A stretch of DNA of 64,000 nucleotides from Pseudonocardia sp. EC080619-01. Its GTDB lineage: Bacteria; Actinomycetota; Actinomycetes; Mycobacteriales; Pseudonocardiaceae. Made by a program: the position numbers and the translations under genes. Under the pieces are notes generated by a model. That model was not told the DNA's origin and did no database searches. It worked only from the letters and a program-made list of their open reading frames with translations. Of the stretch, positions 8,206-15,268 are shown in pieces (position 1 is the first letter of the stretch; every line of letters starts with the position of its first letter). The stretch spans positions 976,501 through 1,040,500 of the forward strand of contig NZ_CP012184.1 in NCBI RefSeq assembly GCF_001420995.1, read 5' to 3'.

Positions 8206-10073
8206 CGACCCCACGCTGGTGGTCCCAGCCGTTTCCGCCGACCGGAGCCATCGCGTCGGAGGGGATCCGCAACCAGCTCGGGCGCCCGCCGGTCGATCCG
8301 CTGACCGTCTTCGTGCGCGAGACCGCGCAGAACTCGTGGGACGCACGACTCCGGACGAGCCCGATGGCGACCACCTACCGGTTGGAGCTCACCACGGTCG
8401 CGCCGATGCACCGACCGAGCTGGGAACGGCTGCTCGGTCCGCCGGCGCACACCGAGCAGCATCTCGGGGTCGGCCGGGTCGTCCGGACGCCCGACCTCAG
8501 GCTGCTGTCGGTCGTCGATCGCGGGACGAAAGGACTCGGCGGCCCGACCCGCGCCGACGAGCTCGCACTGGACCGGAAGGACTGGGTGTCGTTCGTCCTC
8601 AACGTCGGTGAGAAGCGCGACACCGAGCAGGGCGGCGGCACCTACGGCTACGGCAAGGCCGTCCTGTACCGGCTCTCCAGGGTCGGCACGATCCTGGTCT
8701 ACACCCGGACCGAGGAGGCGGACGGAACGCTGTCGTCACGCCTGATCGGAATCGCCCTCGGGGAGTCGTTCGACAGCAGTGAGCGGGTCGGCGAGCAGTC
8801 CCGACCGTTCACCGGTCGGCACTGGTGGGGCGACGTGCAGGGTGATCATGTCGAGCCGCTGCGAGGACCGGAGGCCGACTCGATCGCCCGCACCCTGGGG
8901 CTGCGCCCGTTCGTCGACGACGAGACAGGGACGACACTGGTCGTCCTCGATCCCGATCTCGACGAGACCGACGGTGTCGAGGAGGTCGCGCAGCACCTGG
9001 CGCGGACGATCTCCTGGCAGCTGTGGCCGATCATGCTCACCGAGCGCGGGCACGACCGCCTCCACGCCGAGGTCGTCGCGGACGGTCGCACGTTCGCGGT
9101 GCCCGACCCCGCGGACACCTATCCGCTGGACATGTTCGTCGCCGCGTACCGCAAGCAACGTGACGGTGAGGGCTCCGTTCTCGAGTGCCTGCGACCGCGG
9201 CGGAAGCTGGGGCGGTTCGCCGTCGAGGAGGAGTGGGTCGTCCCGATGCCGAAGGACTCGGCGTCCCTCGCCGCCGAGTGCGCAGGAGTCCCGTCGGATC
9301 CGCATCACGTGTGCCTCATGCGATCGCCGGAACTCGTCGTCCGCTATCTGCCGGGCCCGGAGACGGGGTCGGTCAACAAGGCGTACGCGGGGGTGTTCCG
9401 TGCGGTCGACGATCTCGACGACGTGTACGCCGCGGCAGAACCCCCGACCCACGACAACTGGGTCGACGAACAGCTCAGCGGCCACGACCGCACCTTCGTA
9501 CGGACGACCTTCCGGCGCATCAAGGACGCGCTGGAGGGCTTCCGGGCAGCCGCCGTCGTGACCCGTCAGGCGGGCAGCGGTGTCCCGCTGGGCGCCGCGA
9601 GCACCTTCCTCGGCGGGATCGTCGCAGCGGCCTTCGCGGGACCGGACGCACCGGAGGGTGGCCCGGGCGGCGGTGGAGACGCCGGCAGATCGGGCTCCGG
9701 AAGGTCGTCCGGAGGTCGCCGACCCTCCCCGGGAACCCGCGATCGGATCCGGGTCGGGCCCGTGTCCGATCCTGCTGTCGACGAGCGCGACGGCCGTGTG
9801 GTCCTCGTCCAGCGCTTCTCGGTGACCGGTCCCGGCCCGGCACGGCTGCAGGCGTCGGTCACGATCGGACTCGGTGACCGCGCCAAGGAGACCGATGCGC
9901 CCGCGGGCGCGTCCCGTCCTCAGGTGTGGTTCTGGGCGACGCCCGCAGGGCCGGTCACGGGCGACGTCTGTGTGGTCGACAGTCCGTCCGAGGTGGACCT
10001 CGTGGTCCTTCCCGTGGTCGACACGATCACCGACATCGCCGTCGTCGGGGACCGGGCGGAGGCGTCGCCATGA
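8202..10073 (+). CDS. GHKL/HSP90-like ATPase (MutL/MORC-type) of the defence island
   Basis: 623 residues from a GTG overlapping the previous stop. The GHKL ATP-binding motifs are clear: N-box E40-x3-N44-xx-D47 (VRETAQNSWDA), D106-x-G108-x-K-G-x-G (VVDRGTKGLGG), and the ATP-lid glycines at 144-152 (GGGTYGYGK). The fold therefore belongs with MutL, HSP90, topoisomerase VI-B and MORC ATPases. The rest (about 450 residues) carries no domain I can name, apart from a Gly/Ser-rich linker (PEGGPGGGGDAGRSGSGRSS) before a beta-rich C-terminus. Bacterial members lie in restriction-linked loci with Z1 and nuclease genes and probably act as ATP-driven DNA clamps. Confidence 0.85.
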   Translation: MTTPRWWSQPFPPTGAIASEGIRNQLGRPPVDPLTVFVRETAQNSWDARLRTSPMATTYRLELTTVAPMHRPSWERLLGPPAHTEQHLGVGRVVRTPDLRLLSVVDRGTKGLGGPTRADELALDRKDWVSFVLNVGEKRDTEQGGGTYGYGKAVLYRLSRVGTILVYTRTEEADGTLSSRLIGIALGESFDSSERVGEQSRPFTGRHWWGDVQGDHVEPLRGPEADSIARTLGLRPFVDDETGTTLVVLDPDLDETDGVEEVAQHLARTISWQLWPIMLTERGHDRLHAEVVADGRTFAVPDPADTYPLDMFVAAYRKQRDGEGSVLECLRPRRKLGRFAVEEEWVVPMPKDSASLAAECAGVPSDPHHVCLMRSPELVVRYLPGPETGSVNKAYAGVFRAVDDLDDVYAAAEPPTHDNWVDEQLSGHDRTFVRTTFRRIKDALEGFRAAAVVTRQAGSGVPLGAASTFLGGIVAAAFAGPDAPEGGPGGGGDAGRSGSGRSSGGRRPSPGTRDRIRVGPVSDPAVDERDGRVVLVQRFSVTGPGPARLQASVTIGLGDRAKETDAPAGASRPQVWFWATPAGPVTGDVCVVDSPSEVDLVVLPVVDTITDIAVVGDRAEASP

Positions 10074-10966
10074 GTCGTGCGTTCCCGTACCGGAGGCCTC
10101 CGGCCGACGTCGTCGGGTGCGGGCCGTGGCTGCGGGTCGGTGCGACGACCCTCGACGAGGTCGGCACCGATCTCCCGGACTGGGACTACGGGACCGTGCT
10201 GCGGCTCCGTCGGCCCATGCGACTCGACGGTCTCCGGGCACGGGCGGCGACCGGACTCGGCGCCGATGCCGAACTCGATCTGTCGGTGCACTGGTCGTCG
10301 ACGAGTTCGGCGCTGCGGGACCGCGTCTGGCGTGCGCCGGTCCCGTCCGCCGACGACGTCGACCTGGAGGTCGAGTTCGAGCTGCCCGGCGGCGAGCTCG
10401 GGGGGCGGCTCGATCTCTCCACCGTTCTCACGTTGCGCTCGGCCGGGCGGGAGGTCGGTTCACCGGCGGCGCCCCGTCGACCCGGCAGCGTCCTGTGGCG
10501 CGACGTCCATCCGGTCATGCTCCAGGGAGACGCCGTCCTCTTCCCCCTGTCGGTGGTCGACTTCGGCGCTCTGCCCTATCCGACGGGTGCGGCCTGGCAT
10601 CTCGAGCTCGGTCACGATCTGGAGGCGCAGGCACTCGGTTCGATCCTGCTGTTGGCCAACGAACGCAGGGAGATCGTCACCGGTGCGTTGGCCGCCGCGG
10701 CGGACCCGGGCGATGCCGACCGGCGCGTCCTCTCGGCGGTCCGCACCGACGTGATCCGGTCGCTGGTCGAACGCGCGCTCGTCGACGACGGATTCGACCT
10801 CGACGAGGACTACCCCGTCGGCTCGATCGGAGCGCTCCTCGCCGCCGTCCTACGGGCCACCTTCCCGGATCGTTCGCCGGAGGCCCTGCGCGTCGAGCGC
10901 CGCCACGACCCGATCCTCTTCACCACACGTGTCCAGCACGCGACAGAACTACTGGCGGGGCCATGA
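10070..10966 (+). CDS. Unknown defence-island protein, fourth gene of the Z1 operon
   Basis: 298 residues, ATG overlapping the ATPase stop (ATGA). The N-terminal half is beta-rich (WLRVGATTLDEVGTDLPDWD, then VHWSSTSSALRDRVWRAPVP), including a VEFELPGGELGG stretch that reads like a beta-sandwich. The C-terminal half is helical (LEAQALGSILLLANERREIV, TDVIRSLVERALVDD). I see no nuclease, helicase or membrane motif and do not recognise the family. Operon position and coupling imply a structural or target-recognition subunit of the Z1/ATPase complex; this is inference only. Confidence 0.75.
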   Translation: MSRAFPYRRPPADVVGCGPWLRVGATTLDEVGTDLPDWDYGTVLRLRRPMRLDGLRARAATGLGADAELDLSVHWSSTSSALRDRVWRAPVPSADDVDLEVEFELPGGELGGRLDLSTVLTLRSAGREVGSPAAPRRPGSVLWRDVHPVMLQGDAVLFPLSVVDFGALPYPTGAAWHLELGHDLEAQALGSILLLANERREIVTGALAAAADPGDADRRVLSAVRTDVIRSLVERALVDDGFDLDEDYPVGSIGALLAAVLRATFPDRSPEALRVERRHDPILFTTRVQHATELLAGP

Positions 10967-11751
10967 GCATCCTCTATCCACGGCTGCTCGACCAGGCCGC
11001 CCGTGACATGCACTACCGCTTCACGACGATGTCGGTCGAGCAGTTGCGTGAGCTGCGGGCGTTCGGGCATCCGTCGGCGGTGTTCGCCGCGACCGGTGGG
11101 CAACGGGTCCCGGCGGGGTACCTGGAGGAACTCCGCGAACAGATCGTCAAGGCCGCGGAGGAGGCGGGATTCCCTGCGGCGGCCCGACGCGGCTCACATG
11201 CGGAGTTCGACCGAGTGGTCGCCCAGCTGCTGCACGAACGGTGCGGGCTGGTCGCCGCCGAAGCCGCCGTCCGGCCGATCTGGGCGTTCCTGGCTCTCGT
11301 GGTCCTGCCCGACGTGTCGTACTGGCGGTTCCCCGATCCCCCGCCGGATCGTGTGCTCGCGACCGACATCACCCGGCACGTATGGGGTCGTCTGTGGTGG
11401 CGGGCCCACCTGCTGGTGCTGCCCGAGGAGTTCGCCGACCGGTATCGACTGCTCGCCACGTTCGGCGAGGCGGACTTCGACCAGATCTACGCCCGTCGGT
11501 CGATGCTCGGCGGCAGCCGCACCCTGATCAGGGCGATCGCCGAGACGTGGCCGACGATCGACCGGGGCGGGCTGCAGAGCCGCGATGTGCTGAGGGATCT
11601 GCTCAAGCGACTGCTGCGGGTGGCTCCGGTCCTCGAGTTCGACGCGCTCGACGATCTGGAGTTGCGCGACCAGATCCGCTGGGAGGCTAGGAATTCGGTG
11701 CTGGAGCTGCGTCGCGCCGGGGTCGGGAGTGATCGCCCCGTGGACCGTTGA
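10963..11751 (+). CDS. Unknown defence-island protein (possibly DUF6339 type)
   Basis: 262 residues, ATG overlapping the previous stop (ATGA); last gene of the operon. It is almost entirely alpha-helical, with LYPRLLDQAARDMHYRF at the start, WAFLALVVLPDVSYWRF in the middle, and VWGRLWWRAHLLV followed by ARRSMLGGSRTLIRAIAETW. The opening and the GRLWWRAHLL motif remind me of the DUF6339 family, which is found next to Z1/ATPase genes; this is from memory and tentative. No catalytic residues are evident. It may be a scaffold or sensor. Confidence 0.75.
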   Translation: MSILYPRLLDQAARDMHYRFTTMSVEQLRELRAFGHPSAVFAATGGQRVPAGYLEELREQIVKAAEEAGFPAAARRGSHAEFDRVVAQLLHERCGLVAAEAAVRPIWAFLALVVLPDVSYWRFPDPPPDRVLATDITRHVWGRLWWRAHLLVLPEEFADRYRLLATFGEADFDQIYARRSMLGGSRTLIRAIAETWPTIDRGGLQSRDVLRDLLKRLLRVAPVLEFDALDDLELRDQIRWEARNSVLELRRAGVGSDRPVDR

Positions 11752-11769
11752 CCGGTCTCCGCACGGTCA
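11749..11769. terminator. Short hairpin between convergent stop codons
   Basis: TGACCG (11749-11754) and CGGTCA (11764-11769) form a 6-bp stem around a 9-nt loop. The first arm contains the stop of the last Z1-operon gene and the second the stop of the methyltransferase gene. The stem is weak on its own but repeats the design seen at other convergent junctions in this window. Confidence 0.35.
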
Positions 11770-12900
11770 GGACGCCGGCTCGGCCTCCAGCCGCATCGCG
11801 TCGAGGTCGACGACCTGGCGGTCGGCGACGATCGGCTGCAGCCCGGAGACCCACGGAGCCCGGACCCGGGCGTCGAGTTCCTCGACGGTCAGCTCGATCC
11901 CCAGGACGCCTGCCAACACGTGCGCGGCCAGCCGGGGCGGGATGGCGTTCCCGACCTGCTGCCCGACGTCGTTCCCGGACCACGGGTAGTCGTGCGGGAA
12001 GGTCTGGAGCATCCCGGCCTCGTACTCGGTGAAGCGCTCGCCCCTGGTGGCCCCACGCCCGGTGATGCGGTTCCTGCGGATCTTCCCGGTCACCGTGGCG
12101 GCGGGCTCGTCGAACCGGCGCCGTCCACGGTCCTTCGGGTCGCCGCCGGTCCCGTAGTTGGAGACCACCTCGAAGGGCTGCGGTCGGTCGAGGGTCCGTC
12201 CCATCGTCTCCCAGGGCAGCAGGCGTGGATCGCCCTGGTCACGGTCCACTCCCCGTCGATACGGACGGTGGGTGGGGGTGGGAAGTGCCGGCTGCTCCCC
12301 CAGACGGGCCATCAGGATCGCGCGACGACGCGTCTGCGGAACCCCGAACTGCTCGGTGCGCAGGATCCCGGTGGCGGTCCGATAGTTGCCGACGCGTTCC
12401 AGTGCCTCCGCCATCGCCTCCCAGACCGGCAGCACGGCAGGAACCTGTTCGAGGACGATCGCCTCGTACTGGCGTTCCTGGTCCATCGCCTCGATCACCC
12501 AGCGCAGCGGTTCGAGGACCAGTCCGGTCCGTTCGTCGTCCAGGCCGGAGACGATCTCGCGGACGTCGTGGCGATCCACCATCAGCTCGACCAGCGTCCG
12601 GATCCGCTCGAGGGCGCGCCGACCCCCACCCGTCCCGGCGACGGTGAACGTCTGGCACGGCGGCCCCCCGGTCAGGACCGTCGCGTCCGGGAAGTCCGCG
12701 GGCCCGAGGTCCCGGACGTCGCGCTGCCTCGTCCGGAGTCCGGCGCGTCGTCGGGTCGCGCAGGCGTTGGCGTCGAACTCGACACCCTCCGCCGGGAATC
12801 CCAACCACTCCGCGGCGACGTCCAGCCCACCCGGACCGGCGAAGAGATCGACGATCGGGACGGACGACGGCGCGTGCAGGAACGGTTGCTCGGGGAGCAC
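11767..12900 (-). CDS. C5-cytosine DNA methyltransferase
   Basis: 377 residues. m5C motifs occur in order: I at 18-25 (DLFAGPGG), IV with catalytic C82 (GGPPCQTF), VI at 151-153 as EQV instead of the commoner ENV, VIII at 189-193 (QTRRR), and X near the C-terminus (VGQQVGNAIPP). The variable target-recognition stretch lies between VIII and X. It should methylate cytosine in a short site and protect host DNA from the linked nucleases. The GTG start has no Shine-Dalgarno but lies 6 nt after TAGAGT, a leaderless arrangement. It converges on the Z1 operon and lies 87 bp downstream of the Vsr-type gene. Confidence 0.92.
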   Translation of the reverse strand: MLPEQPFLHAPSSVPIVDLFAGPGGLDVAAEWLGFPAEGVEFDANACATRRRAGLRTRQRDVRDLGPADFPDATVLTGGPPCQTFTVAGTGGGRRALERIRTLVELMVDRHDVREIVSGLDDERTGLVLEPLRWVIEAMDQERQYEAIVLEQVPAVLPVWEAMAEALERVGNYRTATGILRTEQFGVPQTRRRAILMARLGEQPALPTPTHRPYRRGVDRDQGDPRLLPWETMGRTLDRPQPFEVVSNYGTGGDPKDRGRRRFDEPAATVTGKIRRNRITGRGATRGERFTEYEAGMLQTFPHDYPWSGNDVGQQVGNAIPPRLAAHVLAGVLGIELTVEELDARVRAPWVSGLQPIVADRQVVDLDAMRLEAEPAS

Positions 12901-12906
12901 GGACGG

Positions 12907-12912
12907 ACTCTA
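12907..12912 (-). promoter_or_regulatory. Leaderless -10 box of the methyltransferase gene
   Basis: On the minus strand TAGAGT (TANNNT) is followed by 6 nt and the GTG start codon at 12900. No ribosome-binding site is present. This would give the methyltransferase its own promoter, separate from the upstream Vsr gene. Confidence 0.45.
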
Positions 12913-12987
12913 TCGCTCGCTCCGTCCGCCGCGGGTCGGGTGCACCACCGTGTCGTCACATCGTCCGGACGGCCACTCGCCCACCGG

Positions 12988-13422
12988 TCACACGAGACGC
13001 GCCGCCTCCCGGTCGAGGACGTCCTCCACCGCGTCCGCCGCGGAATCGGCGGCCTCGTGCTCCCAGATCCGGATCACCGACCACCCCGCGTCCACGAGGC
13101 GCTCATCGGTGTCCCGGTCCCGCTCCACGTTGCGCGCGAGCTTCGTGGCCCACCACTCGCCGTTGGATTTCGGGGAGGTCGCGTGCTCCGGGCAACGGTG
13201 CCAGAAACAACCGTCGACGAAGATCGCCAGCCTGTACCGGGTGAAGACCACGTCGGCTCGGCGACGGCGGAGGCCGTCGATGTCGAAGCGGTACTCCACG
13301 CGGAACCGCCTGCCGCGCCGATGGAGCTCCCTCCGGAGGGCGACCTCCGGGGAGGTCCCGGTCCGAGCCTGACGGGACATCCGTGCGCTGACGTCCGGGC
13401 TGCTGGGCACGACCTGCGACAT
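12988..13422 (-). CDS. vsr: Very-short-patch-repair (Vsr) type endonuclease
   Basis: 144 residues from the ATG at 13422, chosen over ATG 13431 because GGGGGAGGG then lies 9 nt upstream rather than abutting the start. The Vsr signature is complete: [20 protein letters not shown], catalytic D57 in [20 protein letters not shown], the [10 protein letters not shown] metal/active-site segment with H75, then [20 protein letters not shown] and [11 protein letters not shown]. Vsr nicks T:G mismatches produced by deamination of methylcytosine. In MutL/Z1 loci Vsr-like nucleases may instead serve as effectors. Confidence 0.92.
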   Translation of the reverse strand: MSQVVPSSPDVSARMSRQARTGTSPEVALRRELHRRGRRFRVEYRFDIDGLRRRRADVVFTRYRLAIFVDGCFWHRCPEHATSPKSNGEWWATKLARNVERDRDTDERLVDAGWSVIRIWEHEAADSAADAVEDVLDREAARLV

Positions 13423-13472
13423 CGGAACCATCCCTCCCCCGGCGCTGTGTCCCGCTGCTCTCGATGCTCGGA

Positions 13473-13489
13473 GGAGCGTCGCACGCTCC
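13473..13489. repeat. Inverted repeat upstream of dhaK
   Basis: GGAGCGT-CGC-ACGCTCC is a perfect 7-3-7 inverted repeat between the divergent vsr and dhaK genes, about 120 bp before the dhaK start. It could be an operator for either gene. No regulator gene is adjacent, so the protein that reads it is unknown. Confidence 0.35.
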
Positions 13490-13610
13490 GGAGGGACGAG
13501 CGTGCAGCACCACCGACATGCGCCGGCGTAACCACACGGCCCGGCCCGGCGAGCACGACAGGAGGACCCATCGACACCTGACCCGCGTACTCCGTGGAGG
13601 AGGAGCTCCG

Positions 13611-14615
13611 ATGAAGAAGCTCATCAACGATCCCGCCGACGTGGTGGCCGAGTCGCTGGTCGGCGTGGCCAGGGCACACCCGGCGCAGCTGCGCGTCGAC
13701 CACGAGAACCGCGTCGTCCTGCGGGCCGACGCCCCCGTCCGGGGCAAGGTCGGTCTGGTCTCCGGCGGCGGGACCGGGCACGAGCCGCTGCACAGCGGTT
13801 TCGTCGGGCGCGGGATGCTCGACGCCGCCTGCGCCGGGGAGGTGTTCACCTCGCCCGTGCCCGACCAGATGGTCGCGGCCACCCGGGCCGTCGACGGCGG
13901 CGCCGGCGTGCTGCACGTGGTCAAGAACTACACCGGCGACGTCATGAACTTCGAGATGGCGGCCGAGCTCGCGGGCGCCGAGAGCGGTGTGGCGGTGGAG
14001 TCCGTCGTGGTCGACGACGACGTCGCCGTCCAGGACAGCCTGTACACCGCGGGCCGGCGCGGCGTCGGTGCGACGCTGCTGGTCGAGAAGCTCGCCGGGG
14101 CCGCCGCCGAGGAGGGCCGCGACCTGCCCGCCGTCGCCGAGATCGCCCGCCGGGTCGACGCCGGCGCCCGCAGCATGGGGATGGCCCTGACCTCGTGCAC
14201 CGTCCCGGCGAAGGGCACCCCGACGTTCGACCTGCCCGAGGACGAGATCGAGGTCGGGATCGGCATCCACGGCGAGCCCGGACGGCGGCGGGTCCCGCTC
14301 ACCACGGCGCGCGAGACCGCGGAGATGCTGGTCGAGCCGGTGCTGACCGATCTCGACTTCACGGGCGGCGGCGGGGTGGTCGCGTTCGTCAACGGCATGG
14401 GCGCCACCCCGCTGCTCGAGCTCTACCTGATGTACGGCGAGATCGCGGCGCTGCTGGAGAAGGCCGGGGTCACCGTCGCCCGGTCGCTGGTGGGCTCCTA
14501 CGTCACCAGCCTGGACATGGCCGGGTGCTCGCTGACCCTGCTCCGCCTCGACGACGAGCTCGTCCGGCTCTGGGACGCGCCCGTGTCGACGACCGCGCTG
14601 CGCTGGGGAGTCTGA
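13611..14615 (+). CDS. dhaK: Dihydroxyacetone kinase, DhaK subunit
   Basis: 334 residues, matching the PTS-dependent DhaK subunit rather than the ATP-dependent fused kinase. It begins [12 protein letters not shown] and contains [20 protein letters not shown] and the substrate-binding [12 protein letters not shown] motif, in which H220 forms the hemiaminal with dihydroxyacetone. It transfers phosphate from DhaL-bound ADP/ATP to dihydroxyacetone in the cytoplasm. The ATG is preceded by GGAGGAGGAG. It is first in a dhaK-dhaL-dhaM operon. Confidence 0.95.
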   Translation: MKKLINDPADVVAESLVGVARAHPAQLRVDHENRVVLRADAPVRGKVGLVSGGGTGHEPLHSGFVGRGMLDAACAGEVFTSPVPDQMVAATRAVDGGAGVLHVVKNYTGDVMNFEMAAELAGAESGVAVESVVVDDDVAVQDSLYTAGRRGVGATLLVEKLAGAAAEEGRDLPAVAEIARRVDAGARSMGMALTSCTVPAKGTPTFDLPEDEIEVGIGIHGEPGRRRVPLTTARETAEMLVEPVLTDLDFTGGGGVVAFVNGMGATPLLELYLMYGEIAALLEKAGVTVARSLVGSYVTSLDMAGCSLTLLRLDDELVRLWDAPVSTTALRWGV

Positions 14616-14620
14616 CCCGG

Positions 14621-15268
14621 ATGGCCGACACGACGGTCGACGCCGACGCGGTGCGCCGCTGGCTGCGCGTGTTCGCCGGGACGGTCGCCGCGCAGAAGGA
14701 CGTGCTGACCGCGCTTGACGCCGAGATCGGCGACGCCGACCACGGAGCGAACATGCACCGCGGCATGCAAGCCGTCGTCGCCGACCTGGACGGCACGCCG
14801 GGTGCCGACCCGGGCGCCGTCCTGAAGCAGGCCGGGATGACGCTGGTCCGCAGCGTCGGCGGCGCCAGCGGCCCGCTGTACGGCACGTTCTTCCTGCGCA
14901 TGGCGACGGCGGCCGGCGCGGCGGGCGAGCTCGATCCCGCCGCGTTCGCGGTGGCGCTGCGCGCGGGGCTCGACGGCGTCGTCGCGCGGGGGAAGGCCGG
15001 CCCGGGCGACAAGACGATGGTCGACGCGCTGGGCCCGGCGACGGACGCTCTGGACGAGGCCCTCGCCGGGGGACGCTCCCTCGACGAGGCGTTGCGCGCG
15101 GCGTCGGCGGCGGCCGACCGGGGGCGGGACGCCACCACCCCGATGCTCGCCCGCAAGGGGCGTGCGAGCTACCTGGGCGAGCGCAGCGTCGGGCACCAGG
15201 ATCCCGGCGCGACCTCGACCGCCCTCCTCGTCGCGGCGGCCGCGACGCTGGCGGAGCCCGGCCCGTGA
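14621..15268 (+). CDS. dhaL: Dihydroxyacetone kinase, DhaL nucleotide-binding subunit
   Basis: 215 residues starting 5 bp after dhaK. The Mg-ADP site LDAEIGDADHGANMHRG carries D33, D38 and D40, matching the three aspartates of E. coli DhaL. SVGGASGPLYGTFF and PGDKTMVDALGPA are further DhaL signatures. In PTS-type systems the tightly bound ADP is re-phosphorylated by DhaM, so DhaL acts as a coenzyme carrier. Its stop overlaps the dhaM start as GTGA, implying equimolar production. Confidence 0.94.
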   Translation: MADTTVDADAVRRWLRVFAGTVAAQKDVLTALDAEIGDADHGANMHRGMQAVVADLDGTPGADPGAVLKQAGMTLVRSVGGASGPLYGTFFLRMATAAGAAGELDPAAFAVALRAGLDGVVARGKAGPGDKTMVDALGPATDALDEALAGGRSLDEALRAASAAADRGRDATTPMLARKGRASYLGERSVGHQDPGATSTALLVAAAATLAEPGP

